Shown: positions 24,977-33,789, counted from the first letter of the stretch. The stretch: DNA of 64,000 nucleotides from Noviherbaspirillum pedocola (GCF_016632335.1 NZ_JAEPBG010000011.1:62001-126000), one strand, 5' to 3'. Made by a program: numbers and translations. Notes: generated from the letters alone by a model not told the origin.

Positions 24977-25423
24977 CAGGTCGCATTTGGCGTAGAAAAA
25001 GCAAGCGCTCTTTGCAATTACAGGGAAGGGCGCTTGCGATTTCAGACTGATAGCGGACCTTTCAGAATGTCTTGATTAAGGCACGAGGCAATCGAGGTTG
25101 TACAAAACCAAAAAAGGCCAACGAATTTATGCTTGGGAAGAGTAGCGGGCCGCATGCAGATTCGATCTTTGTTACTTTGATGAACCCACATAGGACGAAC
25201 CTTGCAGAGCGTTCGCATTCTACTCAACCTCGGTCGTCTGCCAGCGTGCCATGAGAGGTCCGATTTTCTCTGACGTGGCAATAAAGAGTCCCACTTAGCT
25301 CAATCAACGGTTCCCGAGCAGCGACATAAAATCGGAGATTTTCCTAGAATAATAGATTGGAAGCGCACGGCCATAGGGAAGTACAAGCGGAGAAATAGCG
25401 GAAAGTCGCCTCCTTCAGCAGAT
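24977..25423. other. Intergenic after the recombinase stump
   Basis: Contains an inverted repeat at 25001-25037 (GCAAGCGC paired with GCGCTTGC) 25 bases past the stump and a copy of GACTGAWAGCRGAC at 25045-25058. No gene was recognised. Confidence 0.4.
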
Positions 25424-28400
25424 TCATTCGACATTGTGATGTTTGAGTACAAATTCTTTTAGGCTTGAGAAAGGCATAGGCTTCGATAAGTAATATCCCT
25501 GACCTTCATCGCAGGCACATTCTTGCACCAAGCGGAGAAGATCTTTATTTTCGATTCCTTCCGCAACCACAGAAAGCTTCAGGGCATGGGCCATGTCCAC
25601 CAACGCCTTGATGAACTCGTGGCCTGTAATGCCTTCAGGTTGCTGGGTAATGAACGATCGATCGAGTTTCAATATGTCCATCGGAAAGCGCTTCAGATAG
25701 GACAGTCCCGAATAACCGGTTCCGAAGTCGTCTACCGACAACAGGACGCCAAGACTCTTTAGCTTCTTCAGCACATCAGCAGATCGGTCCATATCCTTCA
25801 CGAGCGCCGTTTCGGTCAGTTCCAGCTCGAGCAGCTCTGCGGGCAATTGCCATTTTTCCAGCACCTCGGCTACCTGTGTGACTACTTCTGCATCCCTCAG
25901 CTGCTGAGCCGACAAGTTTACAGATACACTCAAACGGCAATCCGTCGTTTCGTTCAGGTGCCGGGTATGCCGACAAGCTTCGTCGAGCACCCAGTGACCG
26001 ATGGCGCCGATCAACCCAGAGTCCTCTGCTATCGGGATGAACTCGGCAGGAGAAATCATTCCCAGGTCGGGATGGTCCCACCGGATCAGCGCTTCCATGC
26101 CGCAAATCGACATGGTTTTCAGCGTGACGCGCGGCTGATAGTGCAACACGAACTCATTACGGTCTAAGGCCCGGCGCAGCGCACTCTTGATGAGCATGTG
26201 GCGCGTCGCCTGTTCGTTCATCAGTCGCTCGAAAAACATGTACCGATTCGTATCGGTTGCCTTGGCGTGGTACATCGCAGTATCGGCGTTCTGAAACAAT
26301 CGTTCCTCGGTGAGCGCGTCGTCCGGATACATGCTGATACCAATAGATGCGCCGATGACAATTTCATTTCCATCGATATAAAATTGAACAGTCAGCGCGT
26401 CAATGAGCCGACTTGCGATGTCGCAGGCAGAATCCCGTCCACTGGAACAATGCGCGACAACAATAAACTCATCCCCACCCAAGCGGGCAATGATGTCGCT
26501 TGGTCGCATTGCCGACTTCAGACGAGTGGCTACCTGCTGCAGCAAACGGTCGCCCAGCGAATGTCCCATGGAATCGTTCACTTCCTTGAACCGGTCCAGG
26601 TCAATGAACATCACTGCGACCGGCTCGCCTTTTGAATTGCCGAGCATCTGTTCAAGGCGCTGTCGCAACAAGGTTCGGTTGGGAAGGCCAGTTAGCGCGT
26701 CATGGTTGGCAATTTTCTCGAGCTCAGTTTCGAAATCCTTCCGCTCGGTGATATCGGTCAGGAATGCGGTAAGGGTGAGGGGATTGCCCTCAGCGTCGCG
26801 CTTGATCGTGAGGTTACCTAGCATATGGATTTGCCGACCATCCTTATGTTGCATAACGATTTCATGCCGTTCGGCAGACATGGCACCGCCTTTCTGTCGG
26901 TAGCCGCCGCCAAGCGGGCAGGATGGCATGAGATCCAGTACGAAACGGCCAATCAAGTCTTCCGCTGAGTAACCCGACATTGCGCACAGCGCCGGGTTGA
27001 CCTCCACTACATTTCCTGCGGAATCCAGAGCAATGTAGCCGGCAGGCGTTAAGTCAATCATTTCACGAAAACGACTTTCGCTTTCCTTTATGGCGTCGGC
27101 CGCACGCTTTTTTTCTGTGATGTCTTGAAAGAATATCGATAAGCCGTCATCGTAAGGATACAAGCGTGCTTCAATCCACCAGCCGACCGGCTCGTAATAG
27201 ACTTCGAAAAAGGTGTTTTCTCTTGCGCGCATCGCGCTATCAATGTATGAGAATGTCGATGAACCGGACAAGCCAGGAATGACTTCAAGAATCGACCTTC
27301 CAAGCAAGTTTTCTCGTCCAATACCGAGCAATGATGCCGTCTTTTTATTGGCATAGGTAATGTGCCAATCGTTATCGATCGATACAAACGCATCCCCAAT
27401 ACTTTCCAATGTTCTGTTGAGGTGATCATTCGTGCGCTGTAAATCGGCTTTTGCCTTGTAGACCTCCGTCACATCGCGGGCGATCACGTACATTTGTTTC
27501 TTCACCGCATCCCACCGTACGGATGAAGAAAGAAGCGCAATTTGGCCGTTCTTGCGTATATAACGGGCTTCTATGTTCCGTAGTGGCTGACCGTCGCTAA
27601 GTAATTTAGCTTTGTTCAGTTTCGAGTTCTCAAGATCGTCACTATGAAGAAATTCGAAATAATTTCTCCCCAAGATTTCATTCAGCTCATAACCGTGGAT
27701 TTCTCTTGCGGCCGGATTGACGCTGAGGACTACCCCGTCCTGATCTAAGACGGCAATGATATCGAGCGAATTTTCAATTATGCTTTTATTTTCTGCTGAA
27801 AGTCTTTCAGTTTCAATACGGGCATCCCTCTCTTTTGTGATATCCCGCGATATTGTGACCGCTCCGACCACTGTCTTTTTATCGTGGCCAAAAATCAATT
27901 TTATTTTGCTGCCAACCCAGACGTATTTTCCACTCCAATGACGCTTACGGACCTCGACGACTTGCCCCTCTACGCCGCTTTCGATCTGGCGTCGTAATTC
28001 CTTGCGCAACCTTTCCATATCATCGGGGTGCATCGATTCAAAGACATTGTGTTTCTCGCACGATTCCACGTCGATGCCGGTGAACGCTGCATAAGAGGGA
28101 GAGACATATAAATACTGACCCTTATCATCACAATGGCAAATTAGATCCGAAGCGTTTTCCGCGAGAAGACGATACTTCTGCTCGCTCTTTTCTAAATCGT
28201 CCAAGGCCTTGTGTTGTGCAGTGACATCAAGCAGCGTGCCGTTGTATCCGAGAAAATCGCCTTGCTCATCGAACCTCGGGGCCGCGGAGTCAAGAACCCA
28301 ACGTACCGAGCCGTCACTGCGAACGACGCGGTATTCCGACTGGTACTGGGTTTGAGTCAGATAGGCTTGGCTGAATTGCGACCGTACAAATTGCGCGTCA

Positions 28401-28609
28401 TCAGGGTGGACAAACCGCATCCAGTCTGCCTGATACAGCACTTCCGAGGCAGGAAGCAACGAACGCGCTTGTGGATTAAGGTAAATGCATGCGCCATGTG
28501 CGTTCGTCATCCAGACAATCATATTGGCGGAGTCAGCGAGACGTTGAAGTGCTGCCTGTACTGCGGGAGAAAGCGGACGGTTGTATGTGCCGGGCGGTGC
28601 GTGACGCAT
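25424..28609 (-). CDS. Five-PAS GGDEF-EAL protein, dual cyclic di-GMP enzyme
   Basis: A 1061-residue soluble protein. Five PAS-type domains occupy roughly residues 20-130, 145-265, 278-390, 395-505 and 515-640, each ending in a DxT linker (DVTAQHK, DITKERD, DVTEVYK, DITEKKR, DITERKD). A GGDEF domain follows (650-800; RLGGDEF intact, preceded by RPSDIIA so an RxxD-like I-site may exist) and an EAL domain (815-1055; MEALIRW, DDFGTGYSG, LKLDRSF and VVAEGIE intact). It could therefore make and degrade cyclic di-GMP, with the PAS array sensing small ligands or redox. No membrane segment is seen. ATG 28609 lacks a strong ribosome site. Monocistronic; which activity dominates cannot be told. Confidence 0.9.
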   Translation of the reverse strand: MRHAPPGTYNRPLSPAVQAALQRLADSANMIVWMTNAHGACIYLNPQARSLLPASEVLYQADWMRFVHPDDAQFVRSQFSQAYLTQTQYQSEYRVVRSDGSVRWVLDSAAPRFDEQGDFLGYNGTLLDVTAQHKALDDLEKSEQKYRLLAENASDLICHCDDKGQYLYVSPSYAAFTGIDVESCEKHNVFESMHPDDMERLRKELRRQIESGVEGQVVEVRKRHWSGKYVWVGSKIKLIFGHDKKTVVGAVTISRDITKERDARIETERLSAENKSIIENSLDIIAVLDQDGVVLSVNPAAREIHGYELNEILGRNYFEFLHSDDLENSKLNKAKLLSDGQPLRNIEARYIRKNGQIALLSSSVRWDAVKKQMYVIARDVTEVYKAKADLQRTNDHLNRTLESIGDAFVSIDNDWHITYANKKTASLLGIGRENLLGRSILEVIPGLSGSSTFSYIDSAMRARENTFFEVYYEPVGWWIEARLYPYDDGLSIFFQDITEKKRAADAIKESESRFREMIDLTPAGYIALDSAGNVVEVNPALCAMSGYSAEDLIGRFVLDLMPSCPLGGGYRQKGGAMSAERHEIVMQHKDGRQIHMLGNLTIKRDAEGNPLTLTAFLTDITERKDFETELEKIANHDALTGLPNRTLLRQRLEQMLGNSKGEPVAVMFIDLDRFKEVNDSMGHSLGDRLLQQVATRLKSAMRPSDIIARLGGDEFIVVAHCSSGRDSACDIASRLIDALTVQFYIDGNEIVIGASIGISMYPDDALTEERLFQNADTAMYHAKATDTNRYMFFERLMNEQATRHMLIKSALRRALDRNEFVLHYQPRVTLKTMSICGMEALIRWDHPDLGMISPAEFIPIAEDSGLIGAIGHWVLDEACRHTRHLNETTDCRLSVSVNLSAQQLRDAEVVTQVAEVLEKWQLPAELLELELTETALVKDMDRSADVLKKLKSLGVLLSVDDFGTGYSGLSYLKRFPMDILKLDRSFITQQPEGITGHEFIKALVDMAHALKLSVVAEGIENKDLLRLVQECACDEGQGYYLSKPMPFSSLKEFVLKHHNVE

Positions 28610-28722
28610 AGATTTGGTAGATAGAAAGCGTGACTTTTACGGTAGCGTCTATTCTAGGGTGCGCTACGGCTTTCTTATATAAAGTTACCAAATTAACAAC
28701 ATGAACTTCGACGCGATGGTGT

Positions 28723-29376
28723 CTACTCATCCTTTGAATTGCGCAGTCTCTCCAGTGCGGTCGCGATCGCCGCCCTTGCTTTAGGCGTCGAGATGCCGGT
28801 GCTGCTATTGACGTGCACGAGCTGAGACGTACCGGCCGTGAAAGCACCGCGCTCGTTGTCGATGATCACGTAAGCGTCCGCGGCGATGCCGTGCTGGGCA
28901 ACGTATGCCTGGATCGATTCCTCGCGGCCGACGTACAGATCCGTCACGCCAATTAGACGCTCGGCCAGCTCGGGCGGAAGGATCGCGCGCAAGCCGCGGA
29001 AACCGAGCCGGTGCCGCCAAGTTGAATGACATACAAGAACGACGTCCGGGTGCGGCTCAAGCAGCTCGGCGAGAATGGCAGCCCAAATGAACCGCTGATC
29101 ATCCGGATCGCAGTAGATGCCGCCGGCTTCATCTTCGTAAGCGATGCCAGTTGGATGCAGGACCCCATCGATGTCGAAGAAGAGAGCACGAAGTCCGCAC
29201 CGCGTCGCTTCTTCTGACTTCAGCGCGCCAGCGATGACCTTCTGCTGATCGGCGGACGCTTCTTCATCAAGCGTGCTGCCTGTAATCTCAGACTCGTCCG
29301 TCGCTTCGAAATCAAAGGCGAGCTGCTCCGGAGGCGCCTTCGAGGGTTTTTTCGCTGATCTTGTAGTGTTGCTCAT
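28723..29376 (-). CDS. HAD-fold protein of the Swiss Army Knife RNA repair type
   Basis: A 217-residue protein. After a Lys/Glu-rich 70-residue leader it has ALFFDIDGVLHPTG, the HAD motif I with both Asp, then VVLVCHSTWRHRLGFRGLRA and ADAYVIIDNERGAFTAGTSQ, the features of the HAD_SAK_2 family. HAD proteins of this group are phosphatase-like and are linked to RNA end repair by their occurrence in fusion proteins; the activity of this stand-alone form is unproven. The frame opens at 29445, but MSNTTRSAKKPSK at 29376 is the more natural start. A relic of a second, similar gene lies upstream on the other strand at 29507. Confidence 0.72.
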   Translation of the reverse strand: MSNTTRSAKKPSKAPPEQLAFDFEATDESEITGSTLDEEASADQQKVIAGALKSEEATRCGLRALFFDIDGVLHPTGIAYEDEAGGIYCDPDDQRFIWAAILAELLEPHPDVVLVCHSTWRHRLGFRGLRAILPPELAERLIGVTDLYVGREESIQAYVAQHGIAADAYVIIDNERGAFTAGTSQLVHVNSSTGISTPKARAAIATALERLRNSKDE

Positions 29377-29506
29377 GCGTTGAGTGTAACGAGTATCTCG
29401 CCCTGCCGCACCGGTGCAGCGTGCCGAGGTTTCAAAACGTTTCACGCGTTTTGAATCCCCGGTATGGGAACTGACATGCAGCCACTTCGTATGGCGCGCT
29501 GTCGTC

Positions 29507-29690
29507 GGCAGGCATCAATCGATCTTAGACTGCGTTTCGCGCAAGGACACTGAAACGGACGCTTACGTGATCGTCGATGACGAGGCCAATGCATTGGCGC
29601 CAAGAACGCCGCGGCTAATTTCCATGAACGGACGCACCGGGATCTCGACATCAATTGCGGGGGGTGGCATTTGCCGCAGCACTGGAAAGG
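29507..29690 (+). pseudogene. Relic of a second HAD_SAK-type gene
   Basis: The plus-strand frame reads HQSILDCVSRKDTETDAYVI, then VDDEANALAPRTPRLISMNG and RTGIST, matching EESIQAYVAQHGIAADAYVI, IDNERGAFTAGTSQLVHVNS and STGIST of the gene at 28723. Only this C-terminal part is left; the HAD motif I is missing. The open frame from 29414 to 29971 that contains it is otherwise unrelated sequence and not a believable gene. It implies an earlier inverted pair of paralogues. Confidence 0.7.
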
Positions 29691-30007
29691 ATATGTGCGA
29701 GGGAGATTTAAGTGTAGGTGTCACTTTCGACGCGCTTCAAATATTCCCAGAACAGTCGGCGGCCCGCGCAGGTCTGCGCAAGCTTGGATCGGGTTTGGTG
29801 GTTCAGCCACACCGACAGCGCATCCCACTAGGACTCATGCTTTGCACCGAGTATGTGTTCAGCCAACGCATCAGCATGCGTGCATTGCGGAAGCTTTCCT
29901 TGAGATATCGTTATTTCACGCGCCGTGGCCGGTTTTTAGATATCTTCCTGTGGCGTGTTGACACCGCTTAGAATGGTTGAATCAACTTCAATCAAAAAGG
30001 AACCTTC

Positions 30008-30226
30008 GTGGCAAAAGACGATGTAATTCAAATGGAGGGACGCGTACTTGAAAGCTTGCCCAATACAATGTTCAAGATCCAACTCGAAAACGGTCATGTC
30101 GTGCTCGGTCATATTTCAGGGAGAATGCGCAAAAACTATATTCGCATTTTGGCTGGCGACAAAGTAACGGTGGAAATGTCGCCTTATGACATCAGTAAAG
30201 CCCGGATTACTTTCCGAACAAAATAG
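30008..30226 (+). CDS. infA: Translation initiation factor IF-1
   Basis: A 72-residue protein with the single S1-type OB fold of IF-1: [60 protein letters not shown], ending [10 protein letters not shown]-1 occupies the ribosomal A site during initiation and aids IF-2 and IF-3. Length and sequence are standard. The start is GTG 30008 with AAGGA nine bases upstream. It is not inside a ribosomal protein operon, so this is probably the second infA copy that many betaproteobacteria carry. Its isolated setting between a relic and small mobile-type genes is worth noting. Confidence 0.95.
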   Translation: MAKDDVIQMEGRVLESLPNTMFKIQLENGHVVLGHISGRMRKNYIRILAGDKVTVEMSPYDISKARITFRTK

Positions 30227-30311
30227 CATGAACCCTCTGCCCCCGAAATTATTCATACATTGTGCAATCGCTTGTACAAGCCTATGTAATGCAAAGAGAA
30301 AGTACAGTTGA

Positions 30312-30340
30312 GAATACTATGAACAGGTTTCATAGTATTC
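30312..30340. repeat. Perfect 12-bp inverted repeat
   Basis: GAATACTATGAA paired with TTCATAGTATTC across a 5-base loop, about 90 bases after infA. It is AT-rich without a T run, so an operator is more likely than a terminator. Confidence 0.8.
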
Positions 30341-30443
30341 ATAATTGTCCAAGACTCTTCGCCAACCTCGTCTTCAGAACAGGCCGTAGAACGCTTGAAT
30401 CGCTTATTGCAGAGGTCGGCGCAGCATCTGTTGAGGAAGCCTG

Positions 30444-30596
30444 TTGAGGCTAGTCAGGTCGCGCAGAGCGTATGTATCAAACGTCGCAAAAGTTCTCGGG
30501 CTAACGCGTCCTGAAGCGTTCCAGGCGACTACGCCAGAGGAAGCTAGAAAGCGTCTAGCAGTTCTCAAAACGCTGTTGAAACCTAAAGCCAGCTAA
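30444..30596 (+). CDS. Small hypothetical protein
   Basis: A 50-residue frame from TTG 30444: RRAYVSNVAKVLGLTRPEAF, then TTPEEARKRLAVLKTLLKPK. The regular helical pattern and basic end are protein-like. Its start overlaps the stop of a short upstream frame (TTGA), which would allow coupling, but neither has a known relative. Tentative. Confidence 0.3.
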   Translation: MRLVRSRRAYVSNVAKVLGLTRPEAFQATTPEEARKRLAVLKTLLKPKAS

Positions 30597-30630
30597 CCTT
30601 ACAACTTCTCCCTCTAACGAAGTAACTGCT

Positions 30631-30822
30631 TCACGGAGAGCTTCGCCTTTCATCGAGCCAGATTTGGACTTCCACAGCTCGCCACCGGAGCATCCTTGTG
30701 CCTGGTATGTGCATGTTGGGCGGGACTGCCCAAGGGCGGCGCTTAAGGTTTGTGCGGATAGTTTCGGCCTTACAGCCCAGCACTCCGGCGAGCTCATCGA
30801 TATCTAGGTACTTCGTCGTCAT
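30631..30822 (-). CDS. AlpA/excisionase-like helix-turn-helix protein
   Basis: A 63-residue protein: YLDIDELAGVLGCKAETIRT, then MHIPGTRMLRWRAVEVQIWL and DERRSSP. This is the small winged helix-turn-helix fold of AlpA and excisionase-like proteins (the first helix pair, then the R-W wing and a C-terminal helix), which regulate or assist integrases of genomic elements. GGAGA lies seven bases before ATG 30822. No integrase is adjacent; the only recombinase in the window is the stump at 24716. The antisense strand is also open here, but the domain match decides the strand. Confidence 0.72.
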   Translation of the reverse strand: MTTKYLDIDELAGVLGCKAETIRTNLKRRPWAVPPNMHIPGTRMLRWRAVEVQIWLDERRSSP

Positions 30823-31003
30823 ACGCGCGTCTCCAGTAGCAGTAGATGCACATCCACTTAGAGAAAAGGGATGCGCAGCCCCGTGTACGGACGTATAGCG
30901 GCGGTTATTATTTTCGACGGCCTAAATCTTGTCGGCGGAAGACATCAGTGTGAGGAGATAGACATCTCTGTCAGGGAATACTGCAACGAGTCCTAACCGC
31001 ATC

Positions 31004-31243
31004 CTAGAGAGACCGGTCGTCTCCAGCTAGCGTTTCGGCACGAGCAACCAATTCAGCTGCAGTCGTCCCTAGGGCGTCTGCGATTGCGAACAGTGAGTCG
31101 ACTGCGAGCTTAGTCAGATTCCGTTCAACCAAGCCGACAGAGTTCCTATGGAGTTTGGCTAGCTCGGCGAGTTTCTCCTGCGAGAGCTGCTTCTTGGCCC
31201 GTGCCTCCTTGATTGCTACACCAAGCGCCTCTACCCGATTCAT
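31004..31243 (-). CDS. Xre-family regulator
   Basis: A 79-residue single-domain helix-turn-helix protein: ALGVAIKEARAKKQLSQEKL, AELAKLHRNSVGLVERNLTK, then DSLFAIADALGTTAAELVAR. ATG 31243 (MNRVEALG) is preferred to the TTG at 31258, since it matches the domain start, though the ribosome site is weak. Two palindromes occupy the region to its upstream side (31252-31269 and 31300-31328), and the gene at 31466 is transcribed away from them. This is the layout of an autoregulated divergent control unit. Confidence 0.85.
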   Translation of the reverse strand: MNRVEALGVAIKEARAKKQLSQEKLAELAKLHRNSVGLVERNLTKLAVDSLFAIADALGTTAAELVARAETLAGDDRSL

Positions 31244-31251
31244 TAAAAAGT

Positions 31252-31328
31252 CCGACAAATTTTTGTCGGCAGTCTGCCGGTGTCAGCTTGGCAAATCTAC
31301 ACAATATTTTGTGCCACAAAATATTGTG
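31252..31328. promoter_or_regulatory. Two palindromic operators upstream of the Xre gene
   Basis: The first is CCGACAAA-TT-TTTGTCGG at 31252-31269, over the start region of the gene. The second is a perfect 13-bp inverted repeat around GCC at 31300-31328 (CACAATATTTTGT and its complement). They are different sequences, so two proteins, or a repressor and a promoter element, may use them. Confidence 0.75.
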
Positions 31329-31465
31329 CGATAAAATGGTCAACCCACGGTCGACAGAGACTACTGAGTCCATCCTCAACTAACCAGTTTTTAGCAACGC
31401 CCGGGCGTTTATGTTGAGAGCAGTATTTTTTGTATAGCGATTAGGCACTTCTTGTAAGAATTTTT

Positions 31466-32143
31466 ATGCCGTCCCTTCAACTCCTTAAATACTACGCATT
31501 CTTCTCGACTGGAGCGACTGCCTACCGCACCAGTACGCCGGAAGTGCGTACAAAACCAGACACAAAGATGAGTAAGGATGCGTTCAATATGGCAACCGCA
31601 GGAATGAGTAAAAGCCAGCAAGCCAACCTTATCAAATTCATGTTGAGTTTGACCCGCGGCGTCGCAGATTCTCATGAGATTGGGCGAAAGGAATCCACCT
31701 ATGGAAAATCAAGCAACGAGGGTGTAATCACATATCACTCGCGAGTTGCCGGAGATTTCGAAACCGTAAACACAGAAGAATTTCTAGCACGCTCAGGCAT
31801 TACTCGAGATGAGCTTCAGGAAAAGCTTCGCTCCGGTCGCATATTCGAAATACCGAAAATTCTGCATCAAAAGCGCCATGAGAATTATTACCCGGATTTT
31901 TTCGTTGACCCGCATTTTGATACAGCTTCCGTCGAAGCAGTGTCTCAGGCATTAAACGGGGTCGGGGATGGGAAATTCTGGTTTTTCCTCAAAAGATTGC
32001 ATTCATGCGGCTATAAAACACCGCTTGCTGCCTTGGCTCGCGGCGAATTGGAAAAAGTAATCGCTGAGGCTAGGTCTTACCGAAATTTCCCGTGGGCGCA
32101 ATTTCGGGAGGATGTGGCAATAAGGACATACGAGGATTCATAG
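31466..32143 (+). CDS. Hypothetical protein with MbcA/ParS-like C-terminal region
   Basis: A 225-residue protein. The C-terminal part (about 125-215) runs RIFEIPKILHQKRHENYYPD, FFVDPHFDTASVEAVSQALN, GVGDGKFWFFLKRLHSCGYK, TPLAALARGELEKVIAEARS, the order P-F-x-P, W-F-F-L, G-x-TPL-x-A-L seen in the toxin-binding domain of Xre/MbcA/ParS antitoxins. That is a resemblance, not a proven match. The N-terminal 120 residues lack a clear DNA-binding fold. Start 31466 has TAAGAA eight bases upstream; ATG 31568 (MSKDAFN) is an alternative. No RES-type toxin follows. Its promoter region probably includes the palindromes at 31252-31328. Confidence 0.55.
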   Translation: MPSLQLLKYYAFFSTGATAYRTSTPEVRTKPDTKMSKDAFNMATAGMSKSQQANLIKFMLSLTRGVADSHEIGRKESTYGKSSNEGVITYHSRVAGDFETVNTEEFLARSGITRDELQEKLRSGRIFEIPKILHQKRHENYYPDFFVDPHFDTASVEAVSQALNGVGDGKFWFFLKRLHSCGYKTPLAALARGELEKVIAEARSYRNFPWAQFREDVAIRTYEDS

Positions 32144-32208
32144 GAAGCCGCCTTATCTCTAAGTAGCATAGTACGTTGCGGCATCCCTAAAAAGCTTAAC
32201 AACATAGT

Positions 32209-32580
32209 ATGACTACTGCAAATGAAAGAACACAGGCTGTCCTCGATACGAGAGAATTTTTGATAGCACTAGCCCACCCGCGGTCTGAGTCTGACGTGCC
32301 AAAAGAAATTCGAGGGCGAGCAGAAATACTGCTGCGACATTATCCAAGCACCGGCGATATGCAGATTGTTGGACTTGCATGCCCCATCTGGTATGGAATG
32401 CCAAATACGGGTATCAAGTTCGATACGAAAAATATGGTCTATGCAATTGACGAAAGGAGAGGCAACACCGTCTTTGATTGGCTCGTTAATAATGCCTCTT
32501 GGATTCTCTACGCCATTGCTGCCGTCACGGCGCTGGCAGGTGCAGCCCTAGTCTTTATCTTACTAAAGAACATTCACTAA
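32209..32580 (+). CDS. BPSL0761-type protein with C-terminal membrane anchor
   Basis: A 123-residue protein. The N-terminal half (MTTANERTQAVLDTREFLIA, ALAHPRSESDVPKEIRGRAE, ILLRHYPSTGD) matches the BPSL0761 family known in Burkholderia and relatives, whose function is not established. An added C-terminal segment (FDWLVNNASWILYAIAAVTA, then GAALVFILLKN) forms one membrane helix, unusual for the family as I know it. It lies 65 bases after the gene at 31466 and may be cotranscribed. The same tail type appears in the small protein at 32968. Confidence 0.7.
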   Translation: MTTANERTQAVLDTREFLIALAHPRSESDVPKEIRGRAEILLRHYPSTGDMQIVGLACPIWYGMPNTGIKFDTKNMVYAIDERRGNTVFDWLVNNASWILYAIAAVTALAGAALVFILLKNIH

Positions 32581-32740
32581 ACTCTGGGTCAGACTTATAA
32601 AAGGAAAATGCGGCCTGGTCCCTCTGTAAAAATCTGGCGTCACAACTGCTCTTTTAGCTCGCAAAAATTTGGCAGTAAAAAGTGGCAATACCGGTATTCA
32701 CCTCAATTTCTGTGGCCTAATTCTTTGGAGGCATGTGCAG

Positions 32741-32878
32741 ATGAGAAAACGGAGGATAAGGAAACTGACTTTAGTCGAGGTTAGTGAATTGCCGGAAAAA
32801 GGTCGCCTTGGCGAAGTGCTAGACGCGATGGGCGTACCACCTTTACCACCACTTTCACCTGCGCGCGAGGAGATGTAG
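32741..32878 (+). CDS. Small hypothetical basic protein
   Basis: A 45-residue protein (MRKRRIRKLTLVEVSELPEK, then LDAMGVPPLPPLSPAREEM) with a strongly basic N-terminus and a Pro-rich end. GGAGG lies ten bases before ATG 32741. The family is not recognised. It sits between two genes that share a membrane tail and might be part of their unit. Confidence 0.45.
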   Translation: MRKRRIRKLTLVEVSELPEKGRLGEVLDAMGVPPLPPLSPAREEM

Positions 32879-32967
32879 GATGAAGGCATGGAATTCGACT
32901 CCGCGAACTTCGACGAAGCTGCTCACAGGAAGTACATGGCAGAGTTTTCACAAAGTGAAGGTCGAAC

Positions 32968-33192
32968 ATGCCTAAAAATGAACGGGAAGAAGACGAGTCA
33001 AATTCTACGAATGATGATGGCTTCATCTTCAACTGGATTGTCGAACACTCATCGTGGATTTTTTACGGACTTGGGCTTGTTTCTGCAGTAGCAGGTCTGA
33101 CGTTCATTGTCGCCGTCATTCGTGGAGCCCCACTCGTAGCGCCTTGTAGTCACGACAGTAAGAGGTCGTGCTCGCCGTGTGTGAAAAAGTGA
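32968..33192 (+). CDS. Small membrane protein, tail paralogous to the gene at 32209
   Basis: A 74-residue protein with an acidic, Asn/Asp/Glu-rich start (MPKNEREEDESNSTNDDG), a membrane helix at about 22-48 (FNWIVEHSSWIFYGLGLVSA, then AGLTFIVAVIRG) and a Cys/Lys-rich end. The membrane segment aligns with FDWLVNNASWILYAIAAVTA and AGAALVFILL of the protein at 32209 (shared W-x-V-x-x-SW-I-Y and AGL). It therefore looks like a fragment or variant of the same tail, now fused to a different start. AAGG lies about 13 bases upstream. Function unknown. Confidence 0.5.
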   Translation: MPKNEREEDESNSTNDDGFIFNWIVEHSSWIFYGLGLVSAVAGLTFIVAVIRGAPLVAPCSHDSKRSCSPCVKK

Positions 33193-33686
33193 TTTGTCGC
33201 TAATGTCCGTTTGTCCTCATGATAAGAGGTGGCAGGACGCTGTTTGTTCTTGGAATTCTGGGCGCTGCTGCAAGGTTGCGCAAATCAGCAAGAAAAAACA
33301 AGGCGTAATCTGTCTACGCTCGAAAAGTGCCCGCTACATGCGGGCATTTCTATTAAGAGCGTGAGTTATCGCAACCATGAGAAGGCGAGAAACTTCAATG
33401 GGCGGAAGGTCAGAACCACCTACGCGCTATATGTATCGGGCGTAGTTCCCCTTTCCAGCCTTTGACTACCTCGGTTAGGGCGACCTACCTGGTTTTGGAC
33501 GCCCCAGTTGGGTCACTACGGCGGTCATCGTATGGATGTTGGCTGTGCCTAACACCCAGCAGATGTGAATTTCCTTCAGATAGGGCGTAAGCACAAAGAG
33601 CACTGAAAAATCGCTCCATTATTTAGAGCGATTTAAAACGTTGGTCAGCGATTTATAGAAGCTACACAAGCTTTCACATATTGCTG
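33193..33686. other. Intergenic with hairpins
   Basis: No gene was recognised. A 9-bp inverted repeat AAATCGCTC/GAGCGATTT lies at 33608-33634. A 78-codon frame at 33229 is unsupported. Confidence 0.4.
33328..33350 (+). terminator. Likely intrinsic terminator
   Basis: TGCCCGC paired with GCGGGCA around a 5-base loop, followed by TTTCTATT. It lies 136 bases past the small membrane protein gene. Confidence 0.55.
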
Positions 33687-33789
33687 ATTGGCGCACTTGT
33701 CATAAATCCATTACACTTCCTCTCCGTTTCATCGGCTTGCGTGGTGCCCAAGAAATTAAAAAGCCAAGGCGACCGCAAGTAAATCATAG

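Noticed and set aside
29414-29971. 185-codon plus-strand frame as an intact gene
   Set aside because: Only a short part matches the HAD_SAK family and the rest is unrelated, so it is treated as a relic.
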